Of a stretch of DNA of 64,000 nucleotides, positions 34,621 to 43,910 are shown in pieces (position 1 is the stretch's first letter; each line of letters begins with the position of its first letter). The DNA is from VAZQ01 sp963725065 (GTDB lineage Bacteria; Pseudomonadota; Alphaproteobacteria; Rhizobiales; Xanthobacteraceae), in the NCBI GenBank assembly GCA_963725065.1, contig CAVRXD010000010.1, forward strand, positions 24,343 through 88,342. The letters are read 5' to 3'. A program made the position numbers and the translations under genes. The notes beneath the pieces were generated by a model, which did not search any database, was not told the DNA's origin, and was given only the letters and a program-made list of their open reading frames with translations.

Positions 34621-35640
34621 ATGGACTTTCCGGTGCGCCGGCTCGCGACGGCAATCGTCACCGCGCTCCTGGTCGCGGGGTCAGCGGCACGCGCCGACAC
34701 CGTGCAGGACCTCGCCGCCATCGCGGGCAAGAAGGGCCCGGTGATCTGGTATGAGAGCTCGCCGCCGGAGGCGGTGCTCAAGATCGCCGCCGTGTTCAAC
34801 AAGAAATATCCCGATATCAAGATCCAGTTCGTGCGCAATACCGGCGGCGGCGGCATCGCCGCGCGCATCATCCAGGAATCGGAGGCCGGCGCCGCCACCG
34901 CGAGCTTCTTCATCGGCGACGTCGCGCAATTGATCCCGCTCAACCAGCGCAGCCTGCTGCTCGCGCGCGACTGGAACAGCCTGGGCGTCGATCCCGCGCT
35001 CTCCCCCACTCCCTACGCGGTCGCGGCCACCGCCGCGCTCGGCGTTCTGGTCTGGAACAAGCAGCGGGTGGCGGATGGCGATCTGCCCAAGACCTGGGAC
35101 GAGATGCTGGTCGAGCGATGGCGCGGCAAGATCGGCCAGTGGGTGCGCGCCGCCACGCTCGGGACGCTGGCCAAGGTCTATGGCGAGCAGCACATGCGCG
35201 ACTACACGCGCAAGCTAATCGAGCTCAAGGCGATGATCTACCCGTCCACCTTCCAGCTCGCGCAGCAGGTCGCCGCCGGCGAGGTCGATATCGGGATGGG
35301 GCTTTATCATTCGGCGCAACCGGTGATCGCCTCGGGTGCGCCGCTCGGCCTGCGTTTTCTCGACCCGACGCCGATGAACACGCTCTACGGGGCCGTGGTG
35401 TCCAAGGGCGGCAATCCCGAGGGCGCGCAGGTCCTGCTCGCCTGGCTCTCGACGCTGGAAGGCGCGAAGGCCTACGAGGCGGCGATCGGGCGCGGCAATC
35501 CGCTGATCAAGGGAACCGAGACCAACGAGCGCATCGGCAAGGTCAAGCTGGTCGAGTACTCGTTCGCGGACGCGGCCACCATCGAGAAGGTCGACGCCGA
35601 GCTGACGCAAATGCTGATGGCGGCGGAGAAGAAGCGCTGA
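34621..35640 (+). CDS. Iron-type ABC transporter substrate-binding protein (family 1)
   Basis: 339 residues from ATG 34621 behind AGGGAGGAGACA. Signal peptide MDFPVRRLATAIVTALLVAG ending ARA. The mature chain reads KKGPVIWYESSPPEAVLKIA, PTPYAVAATAALGVLVWNKQ, LPKTWDEMLVERWRGKIGQW and the C-terminal GNPEGAQVLLAWLSTLEGAK, as in FbpA/AfuA-type receptors. The Tyr pair that binds iron in FbpA is not obvious, so the ligand could be another compound. Its permease follows after 300 bp. Confidence 0.88.
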   Translation: MDFPVRRLATAIVTALLVAGSAARADTVQDLAAIAGKKGPVIWYESSPPEAVLKIAAVFNKKYPDIKIQFVRNTGGGGIAARIIQESEAGAATASFFIGDVAQLIPLNQRSLLLARDWNSLGVDPALSPTPYAVAATAALGVLVWNKQRVADGDLPKTWDEMLVERWRGKIGQWVRAATLGTLAKVYGEQHMRDYTRKLIELKAMIYPSTFQLAQQVAAGEVDIGMGLYHSAQPVIASGAPLGLRFLDPTPMNTLYGAVVSKGGNPEGAQVLLAWLSTLEGAKAYEAAIGRGNPLIKGTETNERIGKVKLVEYSFADAATIEKVDAELTQMLMAAEKKR

Positions 35641-35939
35641 CGTCAGTGGGCGTACTTTCCCAGTCAGCCGTTACTCCGGTGACGCGATGTTGTTCACGAG
35701 TCGAGGCTGGCTCGGTCTGTTCCCCTCCCCCTTGTGGGGAGGGGTTAGGGGTGGGGGTAGGAGTTGGTTGACGCGACTCGCGCCATAACTCCGCCCCCCC
35801 TCCCCAACCCTCCCCCACAAGGGGGGAGGGAGCACACCGCATTTGTGGCACCAGCACTGATCCAAGCGGCACAAAGCACAGACCAAAGGCGGTTCAACGC
35901 TGGGCCAAGACCGACGTTCAGATCCCTTTCAAGTCGCCG
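35641..35939. other. Spacer between ABC receptor and permease genes, mostly repeat
   Basis: The 299 bases are dominated by the C/G-run inverted repeat at 35722-35831. No gene was found. The ribosome site of the permease is poor (CAAGTCGCCG). Confidence 0.5.
35722..35831. repeat. Inverted repeat of C/G runs (CCCCTCCCCCTTGTGGGGAG type)
   Basis: The left arm CCCCTCCCCCTTGTGGGGAG followed by GGGTTAGGGG and the right arm CCTCCCCAACCCTCCCCCAC followed by AAGGGGGGAGGG are inverse complements with small differences. Each arm also contains a small hairpin around TTGTGGG. This is a dispersed type in alphaproteobacteria as I recall. Confidence 0.65.
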
Positions 35940-37709
35940 ATGACTGCCGCAACCTCGCTACCTTACGTCCCAGCGGCGCCGCGTTTCTTCCGCGCGCAGC
36001 CGGCGCGTCTGCTTCCGGTTGTTCTGCTCGGGGCGCTGCTCACGTGGCTCGTGCTGGTGCCGCTCGCGGTGCTGGTCGTGAGCGCGTTCAAGCCGAGCGG
36101 CCTGCTGCGGGATCCCGGCTTCACTCTCGCGCATGTGGTGGAGACCTATTCGGACCCGCAATTCTGGAGCCTGGTCTGGGCCACGCTGCAATTCGCCACC
36201 GGCTCCACCGCCGTCGCGCTGGTGCTGGGCGGCGCGCTGGCATGGCTGGTCGAGCGCACCGACCTGCCCGCGCCCACGCTGGTGCGCGCGCTGGTGATCC
36301 TGCCAATGGCGACGCCGCCGTTCCTGCTGGCGATCAGCTGGATCATTCTGCTGAGCCCGCGCACCGGCGTGATCAACTCCGTGCTGATGCAGACGTTCGG
36401 CCTCGGCGCGCCGCCGTTCAACATCTATTCCCTCGGCGGCATGATCCTGGTCGAAGGGCTGGCGCTGGTGCCGTCGGCATTCCTGATCCTGGCGCCGGCC
36501 GCGCGCAATCTCGACCCGAGCCTGGAGGAAAGCGCGCTGGTGTCCGGCGCGAACACCGGCCAGCTCGTCTTCCGCATCATCCTGCCGCTGCTGCTCCCGG
36601 TGCTGGCGGGGACCGCGATCTTCCTCATGATCGTGAGCTTCGTGGTGTTCGACGTGCCGGGCACGATCGGCATGCCGTCGCGCATCTTCGTCCTCTCCAG
36701 CCAGATCTACAGCCTGGTGGCGGACAGTCCGCGCGGGATTCCCGAATACGGCAAGGTCAGCGCCATGGCGCTGATGTTCACCGTGGGCCTGCTCGTGCTC
36801 ACCCTGGCGTATCACCGGCTCATGCGGCACGCGGGCCGCTTCGTGACCGTGACCGGGCGCGGCTACCGGCCGCGTCCGTTTGCGCTCGGACGGCTGCGCT
36901 GGGTCGCCATCGCCGCGGTCGGCCTCTATTTTCTGTGCGCGGTGCTGGCGCCGCTGTTGATCCTGCTCTGGACCAGCCTGATGCCGTTCCAGGTGCCGCC
37001 CTCGTTCGCGGCGGCGAAGATGGCGACGCTCGCCAACCACCGCGAGTTCTTCAGCAACCCGTTCATCGAGGCGGCGACGATCAACTCGATCGTGGTGGCG
37101 CTGGTGGCGGCGACGGCCGTGGCCGCGCTCTCGCTCGCCACCGCGTGGGTCAGCATCAGGACCCGCGCGACGGGACGGCGCGCGATCGACGCGCTCGCCT
37201 TCCTCCCGCTCGCCATGCCGGGGGTGCTGATCGCGACCGCGCTGGTCTACGTCTACCTGACGGTGAAGACCATCCCGATCTACGGCACGATCTGGATCAT
37301 CGCGGTGGCCTACCTGACCATCTATCTCAGCTTCGGCTCCCGCACCATGAATGGCGTGGTGCTGCAAATCCACCCGGAGCTCGACGAAGCCGCGCGCATG
37401 AGCGGCGCCGGCCTGCTGGCCACCCTGCGCCGCGTGATCGTGCCGCTCACGACGCCGGGGCTGGCGGCGGTGTGGATCTGGGTGTTCGCCCATTGCCTGC
37501 GCGAGCTCACCGCCGCGCTGCTGCTGCAAGGCGCCGACAACGCGACGCTGCCGACACTGCTTTACACCTACTGGTCGGGCGGCGAAATCAACAAGGCCGC
37601 CGCCGTGGGCGTGTGGCTCGTGCTCGGCCTGCTCGCGATCGTCATCATCTGGCAGCTGCTGCAACGTCTTGCCACCGGCGGCGTAGCACCGCCGCTCAAG
37701 CCAAGCTGA
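35940..37709 (+). CDS. Fused two-domain ABC permease (FbpB/AfuB-like)
   Basis: 589 residues with about twelve membrane helices, formed by two tandem BPD_transp_1 domains. The first EAA loop is LEESALVSGANTGQLVFRII, and the second is LDEAARMSGAGLLATLRRVI. This fusion is typical of ferric-iron and putative thiamine/polyamine permeases. It belongs with the receptor at 34621. There is no ATPase gene in the group: the next gene is a CocE-type hydrolase, so the transporter must borrow an ATPase. Confidence 0.92.
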   Translation: MTAATSLPYVPAAPRFFRAQPARLLPVVLLGALLTWLVLVPLAVLVVSAFKPSGLLRDPGFTLAHVVETYSDPQFWSLVWATLQFATGSTAVALVLGGALAWLVERTDLPAPTLVRALVILPMATPPFLLAISWIILLSPRTGVINSVLMQTFGLGAPPFNIYSLGGMILVEGLALVPSAFLILAPAARNLDPSLEESALVSGANTGQLVFRIILPLLLPVLAGTAIFLMIVSFVVFDVPGTIGMPSRIFVLSSQIYSLVADSPRGIPEYGKVSAMALMFTVGLLVLTLAYHRLMRHAGRFVTVTGRGYRPRPFALGRLRWVAIAAVGLYFLCAVLAPLLILLWTSLMPFQVPPSFAAAKMATLANHREFFSNPFIEAATINSIVVALVAATAVAALSLATAWVSIRTRATGRRAIDALAFLPLAMPGVLIATALVYVYLTVKTIPIYGTIWIIAVAYLTIYLSFGSRTMNGVVLQIHPELDEAARMSGAGLLATLRRVIVPLTTPGLAAVWIWVFAHCLRELTAALLLQGADNATLPTLLYTYWSGGEINKAAAVGVWLVLGLLAIVIIWQLLQRLATGGVAPPLKPS

Positions 37710-37730
37710 ATCGAAATCGGAGACTAAAAG

Positions 37731-39464
37731 ATGCTGGATCACACCACGCAAGCCGCACCGGCGTCGATGTCGGTCGAGAAGGACGTGCGCGTCCCCATGC
37801 GCGACGGCGTCCACCTCGCCGCCGACATCTACCGGCCGCCGGCGCCGGGCAAGGTGCCGGCGCTGCTCGCGCTCAGCCCCTACGGCAAGGAATTGCAGGC
37901 GCTCGCACTGACGCTGCCGCCGCAGGCGCGGCCGAGCCCGCTGTGGGACGGCGGCATCGAAGCCGGCGATATCAGCGCCGTGATCGCGCGCGGTTATGCC
38001 CACGTGATCGCCGACGTGCGCGGCACCGGCGGCTCGGACGGCGAGCTCGTGGGCAATTACGATCTCGGCGGCCATGGCGAGGGCAAGGACGTCTATGACC
38101 TGGTCGAATGGATGGCACAGCAGCCCTGGTGCGACGGCAATGTCGGCATGATCGGCATTTCCTATTTCGCCACCGTGCAGGTGATGGGCGCGGCCGAGGC
38201 GCCACCCCACCTCAAGGCGATCTTCGTCAACGGCGGCCACTTCGACATGTACGAGCTCTGCTATCACGGCGGCATCATGTGGCTGATGCCGCGGGCGTCG
38301 CGCGAGGGCCGCGGCGGCGACAGCGGCGTCGCGGTGCGCAACGTCACCGGCAAAAGCAAACGCGTCTATTCGCGCGAGGAGTACCAGGCGCGCATCCGGC
38401 AGCGGCTCGCGGACCCCGACATCAGGCACTGGCCGAACATGATCCACGTGCTGAACTATCCGGAGACGCACGATCTCTGGCTGGACTTCGTCCTCAACCC
38501 GCACGACGGACCATTCTGGCAGGACGGCCAGGCCATCAACACCGCGCACAAGATCAAGATCCCGGCCTACTTCCAGGTGAAATGGGGACGCGGCTGGACC
38601 GTCGACGGCACCATCGACTGCTTCAACAAGGTGCAAGGCATCAAGCGCCTCGACCTGCAGCCGCTGCCGCCGATGCAGGAGCGGCCGTTCCACGAATCCC
38701 ACGACGAGATGTTCCGCTGGTACGACTATTGGCTCAAGGGCATCGACACCGGGATCATGGACGACAACGACGCGCCGATCCGGGTATTCGTCGAAGGCGG
38801 CAGGCGCTGGCGCGCGGAAAAGCAATGGCCGCTCGCGCGCACGGCGTGGACGAAATACTTTCTGCGGCCGCGCCACCGGCTTGCCGCCACGCCGGAGCCG
38901 CTCGGCGCCGACGCGGCGCCGCCCGACGGGTTCTACCAAGCCCCGTTCACCGTCACGTCAGATGTGCAATCGCTGAAGTGGACGACGGCGACGCTGCTCG
39001 CGGACACCGAGATGACGGGCCCGGCCGCGCTCTACGTCCATGTCGCGATCGACACCGACGACACCAACCTGATCGCCAAGCTCTACGACGTCGATGCGCA
39101 GGGCAACCGGCAGGTCGTAAGCTCAGGCTATCTCAAGGCGTCCCATCGCGAGCTCGATCCCGCGCAGTCGGAACCATGGCGGCCGCATCATCCGCACACC
39201 CGCTCGGTGCCGGTGCCGGCGGGCGAGGTGATCGAATACGCGATCCGGATCTATTCGTTCTCCAACCTGTTCAAGGCCGGGCACAGCATCCAATTGGAAT
39301 TGATGTGCAACGAGCCGTTCGCGGATGCGTTCTCGCAGCTGCTGCCGCCCGACAGCTATCACCTGCCGAGCGGACGCGCGACCACGCACAAGGTCTTTCG
39401 CGACGCCCTGCATCCTTCGCACCTGCTGCTGCCGGTGATTCCGGCGGAGGGGAAAGACGATTGA
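37731..39464 (+). CDS. CocE/NonD family hydrolase (peptidase S15-like)
   Basis: 577 residues, start ATG 37731 21 bp after the permease stop, with GGAGACTAAAAG upstream. Alpha/beta-hydrolase part: VRVPMRDGVHLAADIYRPPA, HVIADVRGTGGSDGE, nucleophile elbow VGMIGISYFATVQ; C-terminal jelly-roll part from about residue 400 (LKWTTATLLADTEMTGPAAL, SSGYLKASHRELDP). The enzyme class acts on esters and amides such as acyl peptides or cocaine-like esters. Cytosolic, no leader. It may process the transported compound. Confidence 0.9.
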   Translation: MLDHTTQAAPASMSVEKDVRVPMRDGVHLAADIYRPPAPGKVPALLALSPYGKELQALALTLPPQARPSPLWDGGIEAGDISAVIARGYAHVIADVRGTGGSDGELVGNYDLGGHGEGKDVYDLVEWMAQQPWCDGNVGMIGISYFATVQVMGAAEAPPHLKAIFVNGGHFDMYELCYHGGIMWLMPRASREGRGGDSGVAVRNVTGKSKRVYSREEYQARIRQRLADPDIRHWPNMIHVLNYPETHDLWLDFVLNPHDGPFWQDGQAINTAHKIKIPAYFQVKWGRGWTVDGTIDCFNKVQGIKRLDLQPLPPMQERPFHESHDEMFRWYDYWLKGIDTGIMDDNDAPIRVFVEGGRRWRAEKQWPLARTAWTKYFLRPRHRLAATPEPLGADAAPPDGFYQAPFTVTSDVQSLKWTTATLLADTEMTGPAALYVHVAIDTDDTNLIAKLYDVDAQGNRQVVSSGYLKASHRELDPAQSEPWRPHHPHTRSVPVPAGEVIEYAIRIYSFSNLFKAGHSIQLELMCNEPFADAFSQLLPPDSYHLPSGRATTHKVFRDALHPSHLLLPVIPAEGKDD

Positions 39465-39650
39465 GCTGCGAGGCGATCCTGAGACGATAAGCTAAAGGCT
39501 CGTGTCCCGGGCGAGTGCAGCGAGCGCCCACGAGACACGATCGGCCGCAGCCCCGACCCGGCAGCAATGCTGCTTGTTCGCGCACGCCCCAGCCGTTAGC
39601 CTCACACAATCGAATAAGAATAAATCGCATCGGGCTCATGGGAGGTGCGC

Positions 39651-40160
39651 GTGGCTGACGACCTCAAGATCAAGGTGAACGGACAAATCTCGTCGGTGGC
39701 CGCGAGCGCGGACACGCCGCTGCTTTACGTGCTCACCAACGAGTTGAAGCTGTGGGGGCCGCGCTTCGGCTGCGGGCTCGCGCAATGCGGCTCCTGCTCG
39801 GTGCTCGCCGACGGGGTCGAGATCCGCTCGTGCGTGACCCCGGTCGGCGCGGTCGCCGGCAAGTCGCTGACCACGTTCGAGGGCCTGGCCGCCTGGTACG
39901 CGCAACAGAAGGGACTGGCGCAAGCGTCGGCGCTGCATCCGCTGCAGCAGGCCTTCATCGACGAGCAGGCGCCCCAGTGCGGCTACTGCTACAACGGCAT
40001 GACGATCAAGGCCTCGGAGCTGCTGGCGCAGACGCCGCGCCCGAGCGAAGCGCAGATCCGCGCCCACATGGACGGCCACCTCTGCCGCTGCGGCTCCTAT
40101 CCGCGCATCATGAAGGCGATCCAGGTTGCATCCACCACGATGGCGGGAGCAACGCGATGA
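39651..40160 (+). CDS. Molybdenum hydroxylase small subunit, two [2Fe-2S] clusters
   Basis: 169 residues. GTG 39651 is chosen because GGGAGGTGCGC stands just before it; GTG 39645 would overlap the site. The plant-ferredoxin-type cluster motif is FGCGLAQCGSCSVLADG with RSCVTPVGA; the second cluster motif is APQCGYCYNGMTIKASELLA with HLCRCGSYPRI. It passes electrons from the molybdenum site of the next gene product. The stop overlaps that start (ATGA). A FAD subunit is absent, as in IorAB-type enzymes which use a cytochrome or other acceptor. Confidence 0.93.
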   Translation: MADDLKIKVNGQISSVAASADTPLLYVLTNELKLWGPRFGCGLAQCGSCSVLADGVEIRSCVTPVGAVAGKSLTTFEGLAAWYAQQKGLAQASALHPLQQAFIDEQAPQCGYCYNGMTIKASELLAQTPRPSEAQIRAHMDGHLCRCGSYPRIMKAIQVASTTMAGATR

Positions 40161-42409
40161 ACGCCATCCTCACAACTACATCGTCCGGCCCGCTGTCCCG
40201 TCGCGACCTGCTCAAGGGCGGCGCGCTCGTCGTCGGCTTCTGCATCGCCGGCTTCCCGTTGCCGGCCGCCGCCGCGCGCGGCGACGCCGCCGGTCCGCCG
40301 GATCCGACCACGATCGATTCGTGGATCGCCGTGCATGCGGACAACACCGCGACGGTCTATCTCGGCAAGGGCGAGTTCGGCCAGGGCAACACCACCGGCC
40401 TGCTGCAGATCGCGGGCGAAGAGCTCGACCTCGAGATGAGCCAGCTCAAATCGGTTCTGCTCGACACCAACACCGTGCCCAACCAGGGTGCGACGACCTC
40501 GAGCTCGTCGATTTATCGCGGCGGCCCGCAAATCCGCGCGGCGGCCGCGGAGGCACGGCAGGCGCTGCTGGCGCTGGCCTCGACGCGGCTCGGTGTGCAG
40601 ACCGGCAGCCTCGTCGTGTCCAAAGGGGTGGTGTCGATCGACGGTCATCCCAGCCGCTCCGTGAGCTACGGCGCGCTGCTCGGCGACAAGCCGTTCAACG
40701 TCAAGTTCACCGGCATCGCGCCGCAGAAGCCGATCAACCGGTACAAGCTCGTGGGGACGCGCGTGCCGCGCGTCGATATCCCGGACAAGATGACCGGAAG
40801 ATACGTCTACATGCAGCAGGTGCGCGTGCCCGACATGCTGCACGGCCGCATCGTGCGGCCAAGCGGGCAAGCCGCCTATGGTGACGGCGCCAAGCCCTTG
40901 AGCATCGACGAGAGCTCGATTGCCGGCATTCCCGGCGCGCGGATCGTGCGCAAGGGCGACTTCGTCGGCGTCGTCGCGGAGCGCGAGTGGGACGCGGTCA
41001 AGGCCGCGCGTGCGCTCAAGGTGACTTGGAAGGAGAGCGCGACGCTGCCAAGCAATGCCGACGCCGACCTGTTCGAGCGCATGCGCGCCACCAAGACCAC
41101 CGACACGGTGATCGCGGACTGGGGCGATGCGGCCAAGGCCTTCGCCAGCGCCGCGCATGTCGCGTCCTCGAGCTATTGCTGTCCGTACCAGTCGCACGCC
41201 CCGTTCGCCGCCAATTGTGCACTCGCCGCCGTGGGACCAAACGGCGTGCTGGTGATGTCCTCGACCCAGGACATCTACAACTCGCGCGAGATGCTGGCGG
41301 CGGTGCTCGGATTGCCGGTCGCCAAGGTCCGCGTGCAGTATTACGAGGGCTCCGGCACGTTCGGCCGCAGCTGCTACGACGACTGTGCGCAGGCCGCCGC
41401 GGTCATGTCGCAGGCGGTCGGCAAGCCGGTGCGCGTGCAGTTCATGCGTTCCGACGAGCTCGGCTGGGACGACTATGGCCCGGCGCATCTGGCGGACGTG
41501 CGCGCCGGCATCGATGCCAACGGAAAACTCGTGGCCTACGAGTATCACGGCTGGCAACACGGCTGGATGGTCAACGAGACGACGCACGAGCTGGCGCTGC
41601 AGACTGCGCCGAAGGAGCGCACGACCGGCGCCGGCTCCATTCCCGTCAACCGCATGAGCACCGGCTCGATGTACGCGGTGGCGAACCGGCGCGTCGTCAG
41701 CCACGCGGTGCCGATGGTCGGCTATCTCAAGGGCGCACCGCTGCGCTCGCCGCTTGACCTCTCGTTCGCGTTCGCGTCGGAGCAAACGATCGACGAGCTC
41801 GCCTTCATGGCCAAGACCGACCCGCTCGAATTCCGCCGCAACAACATTGGCGACGAACGCTGGCTCGGCGTGCTCAACGCCGCCGCCGAAGCTGCGGGGT
41901 GGAAACCGCGGGTCGCGGCCTCGGCGTTGTCCGACGCCGAGGTCGTGACCGGCCGCGGCATCGGTCTCGGCACCCATCATGTTTCGTACGGCGCCGCGGT
42001 GGCGGAGATCGAGGTCAACCGCCGCACCGGCAACATAGTGGCCACACGGATCTACGGCGCGCTCGATGCGGGGCAGGTGATCAATCCCGCGCTGGTCGAG
42101 AACCAGATCGTCGGGCAGATGATCCAGGCCGTGAGCCGCACGCTCAAGGAAGAGGTGACATTCGACAAGAACGGCGTCACCAGCCTCGACTGGGTGTCCT
42201 ATCCGGTACTGCGCTTCGCCGAGCATCCGCACGTGACCCCGGTGGTGGTGCAGCGCCTCGACGAGCCCTCGACCGGCGCCGGCGAGGAAGTGATGGGCGC
42301 GACCGCGGCCGCCGTCGCCAATGCATTCTTCGATGCGACCGGCGTGCGGCTTCGCCAGTACCCGCTGACGCCCGAGCGGGTGAAGGCGGCGCTTGCCGCC
42401 AGGACATGA
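40157..42409 (+). CDS. Molybdenum hydroxylase large subunit, Tat-exported (IorB-like)
   Basis: 750 residues from ATG 40157, overlapping the small-subunit stop. The leader LSRRDLLKGGALVVGFCIAG is a classic Tat signal, so the dimer works in the periplasm, carrying the folded cofactor. Family blocks: GKGEFGQGNTTGLLQIAGEE, TTSSSSIYRGGPQIR, the ferredoxin-facing YQSHAPFAANCALA, EGSGTFGRSCYDD, and the C-terminal EPSTGAGEEVMGATAAAVAN in which the first Glu of GEE is the likely catalytic base. Related to isoquinoline 1-oxidoreductase and aldehyde oxidases; the real substrate is unknown. No cofactor-insertion chaperone gene is next to it. Confidence 0.92.
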   Translation: MNAILTTTSSGPLSRRDLLKGGALVVGFCIAGFPLPAAAARGDAAGPPDPTTIDSWIAVHADNTATVYLGKGEFGQGNTTGLLQIAGEELDLEMSQLKSVLLDTNTVPNQGATTSSSSIYRGGPQIRAAAAEARQALLALASTRLGVQTGSLVVSKGVVSIDGHPSRSVSYGALLGDKPFNVKFTGIAPQKPINRYKLVGTRVPRVDIPDKMTGRYVYMQQVRVPDMLHGRIVRPSGQAAYGDGAKPLSIDESSIAGIPGARIVRKGDFVGVVAEREWDAVKAARALKVTWKESATLPSNADADLFERMRATKTTDTVIADWGDAAKAFASAAHVASSSYCCPYQSHAPFAANCALAAVGPNGVLVMSSTQDIYNSREMLAAVLGLPVAKVRVQYYEGSGTFGRSCYDDCAQAAAVMSQAVGKPVRVQFMRSDELGWDDYGPAHLADVRAGIDANGKLVAYEYHGWQHGWMVNETTHELALQTAPKERTTGAGSIPVNRMSTGSMYAVANRRVVSHAVPMVGYLKGAPLRSPLDLSFAFASEQTIDELAFMAKTDPLEFRRNNIGDERWLGVLNAAAEAAGWKPRVAASALSDAEVVTGRGIGLGTHHVSYGAAVAEIEVNRRTGNIVATRIYGALDAGQVINPALVENQIVGQMIQAVSRTLKEEVTFDKNGVTSLDWVSYPVLRFAEHPHVTPVVVQRLDEPSTGAGEEVMGATAAAVANAFFDATGVRLRQYPLTPERVKAALAART

Positions 42410-42668
42410 GCCGCGTCGGGCGTGTTCGCCATCTGATGTCCGGACGCCTGGGCACAGAAAGCTAAGAAAGCCCGGCGCACCAACCCCGGTGCCGCGCCCG
42501 ACGGTTTGCGGGCGCGAGCCGCCGTCGGCATCGCCAGAACGCCAATCCTTTGGACTTGCCCACCCTCCCCCGATGGACAACCATGGCCTTCAAGTTCTGC
42601 ATTCCCCAGCATCATGCAGATTGCCGGCCAACGGCCGGCGCGCGCTCCCACCAGAGGGATAACGAGAG

Positions 42669-43841
42669 ATGATCAGGAAACAGGGACTGTCCGCCATTGC
42701 CGCATCGGTCGGCTTGGCTGTTGCCTTGACCTTGGCGTCGTTGCCGGCCGCGGCCAAGGACAAGGCCAAGGTGGCCTTCATCGGCCCGCTCACCGGCGGC
42801 GTGGCCGCCAACGGCATCGGCGCCCGCAATTCGGCCGAGCTCGCGGTGAAGCTACGCAACGCCGACCCCAAGGCGAAATACGAATATGAGCTTGTCGTGC
42901 TCGACGACGAGTGCAAGCCCAATGTCGCGGTGCAAGTGGCGACCAAGGCCGGCGCCGACCGCTCGGTGATCGCCGCCGCCGCCCATTATTGTTCGGCCGC
43001 AGCGATCGCGGCGGTCGAGACCTATAACCGCCTGGGGCTGCCGATGGTGGTCTGGGGCGCCGTTCTTCCCGACATCACCTACCGCGCCAAATATCCGGAA
43101 GTGCATCGGGTCAACGGCACGATGATCAACCAGAACGAGGTCGCCGCGAAATTGATGACCGGCCTCGGGTTCAAGAAATGGGTGGTCATTCACGACACCA
43201 CCGACTACGGCAAGGGTCACAACGAATACTTCACGAAATACGCCAAGGAGAACGGCGGGCAGATCCTCGGCACCTTCGGCGTCACCGCCGACCAGCAGGA
43301 TTTCACCGCCGAGCTCACGCAGGCAAAGGCGCTCAATCCCGAGGTCATCTATTTCGGCGGCCTCACGCCGATCGGCATCCGCGTCCGGTCGCAGATGGAC
43401 AAGATCGGTCTCAGCGCGGTGCTGCAGGGCACCTCGGGCATCAAGTCCGACGCCTACATCCAGGCGCTGGGACCGCTGGCGGAGGGCTCGCTCAGCTTCA
43501 TCGAGGGTGCCCCGATCGAGAAGCTGCCGGGCGGGAAGTTTTTCCAGGAACAATACGACAAGGCCGGCTACAAGGAGCCGCCGGAGGCCTATGGCGCCTT
43601 CGCGTTCGTCGCGATGCAATTGATCCTCGACACCATCGAGCAGGTCGGACCGGATCGCAAGAAGGTCACCGATGCACTCGGCAAGGTCGCGAACTACGAC
43701 TCCGTTATCGGGCCGGTCACGTTCGACGACCACGGGCAAAATACCGTGCCGCTGATCTCCAAATACGTCGTGCAGGACGGCAAGTGGGTGATCTGGGAAG
43801 ACAGCGAGTACGCTTCGGGCAAGCGCAAGCTCAGGAAATGA
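42669..43841 (+). CDS. livK: Branched-chain amino acid ABC transporter receptor
   Basis: 390 residues, signal peptide MIRKQGLSAIAASVGLAVAL ending AAA. Mature VAFIGPLTGGVAANGIGARN and VLDDECKPNVAVQVATKAGA then AAAAHYCSAAAIAAVETYNR are typical of Leu/Ile/Val receptors (Peripla_BP_6). Periplasmic. Ribosome site AGGGATAACGAG. The complete transporter follows on the same strand. A hairpin separates it from livH (43859-43888). Confidence 0.93.
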   Translation: MIRKQGLSAIAASVGLAVALTLASLPAAAKDKAKVAFIGPLTGGVAANGIGARNSAELAVKLRNADPKAKYEYELVVLDDECKPNVAVQVATKAGADRSVIAAAAHYCSAAAIAAVETYNRLGLPMVVWGAVLPDITYRAKYPEVHRVNGTMINQNEVAAKLMTGLGFKKWVVIHDTTDYGKGHNEYFTKYAKENGGQILGTFGVTADQQDFTAELTQAKALNPEVIYFGGLTPIGIRVRSQMDKIGLSAVLQGTSGIKSDAYIQALGPLAEGSLSFIEGAPIEKLPGGKFFQEQYDKAGYKEPPEAYGAFAFVAMQLILDTIEQVGPDRKKVTDALGKVANYDSVIGPVTFDDHGQNTVPLISKYVVQDGKWVIWEDSEYASGKRKLRK

Positions 43842-43858
43842 GCTGCATTGGGCGTATG

Positions 43859-43888
43859 GTAGGCAACGGTCAAGCCACCGTTGCCTAC
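43859..43888 (+). terminator. Attenuating hairpin between livK and livH
   Basis: A perfect 12-base stem, GTAGGCAACGGT and ACCGTTGCCTAC, with loop CAAGCC. No T-run follows, so it is probably a partial terminator or an mRNA-stabilising structure that keeps receptor mRNA more abundant than membrane-component mRNA. Confidence 0.65.
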
Positions 43889-43910
43889 ACTGCATTTCCG
43901 AGATGACGGC

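Noticed and set aside
35958..38939. A 993-codon open frame on the minus strand, and similar long frames opposite 40097-42580, 42852-45044 and 8858-11413.
   Set aside because: They lie exactly opposite clear genes, are rich in Arg/His/Asp/Gln as expected of antisense GC-rich frames, and have no ribosome sites or family motifs.
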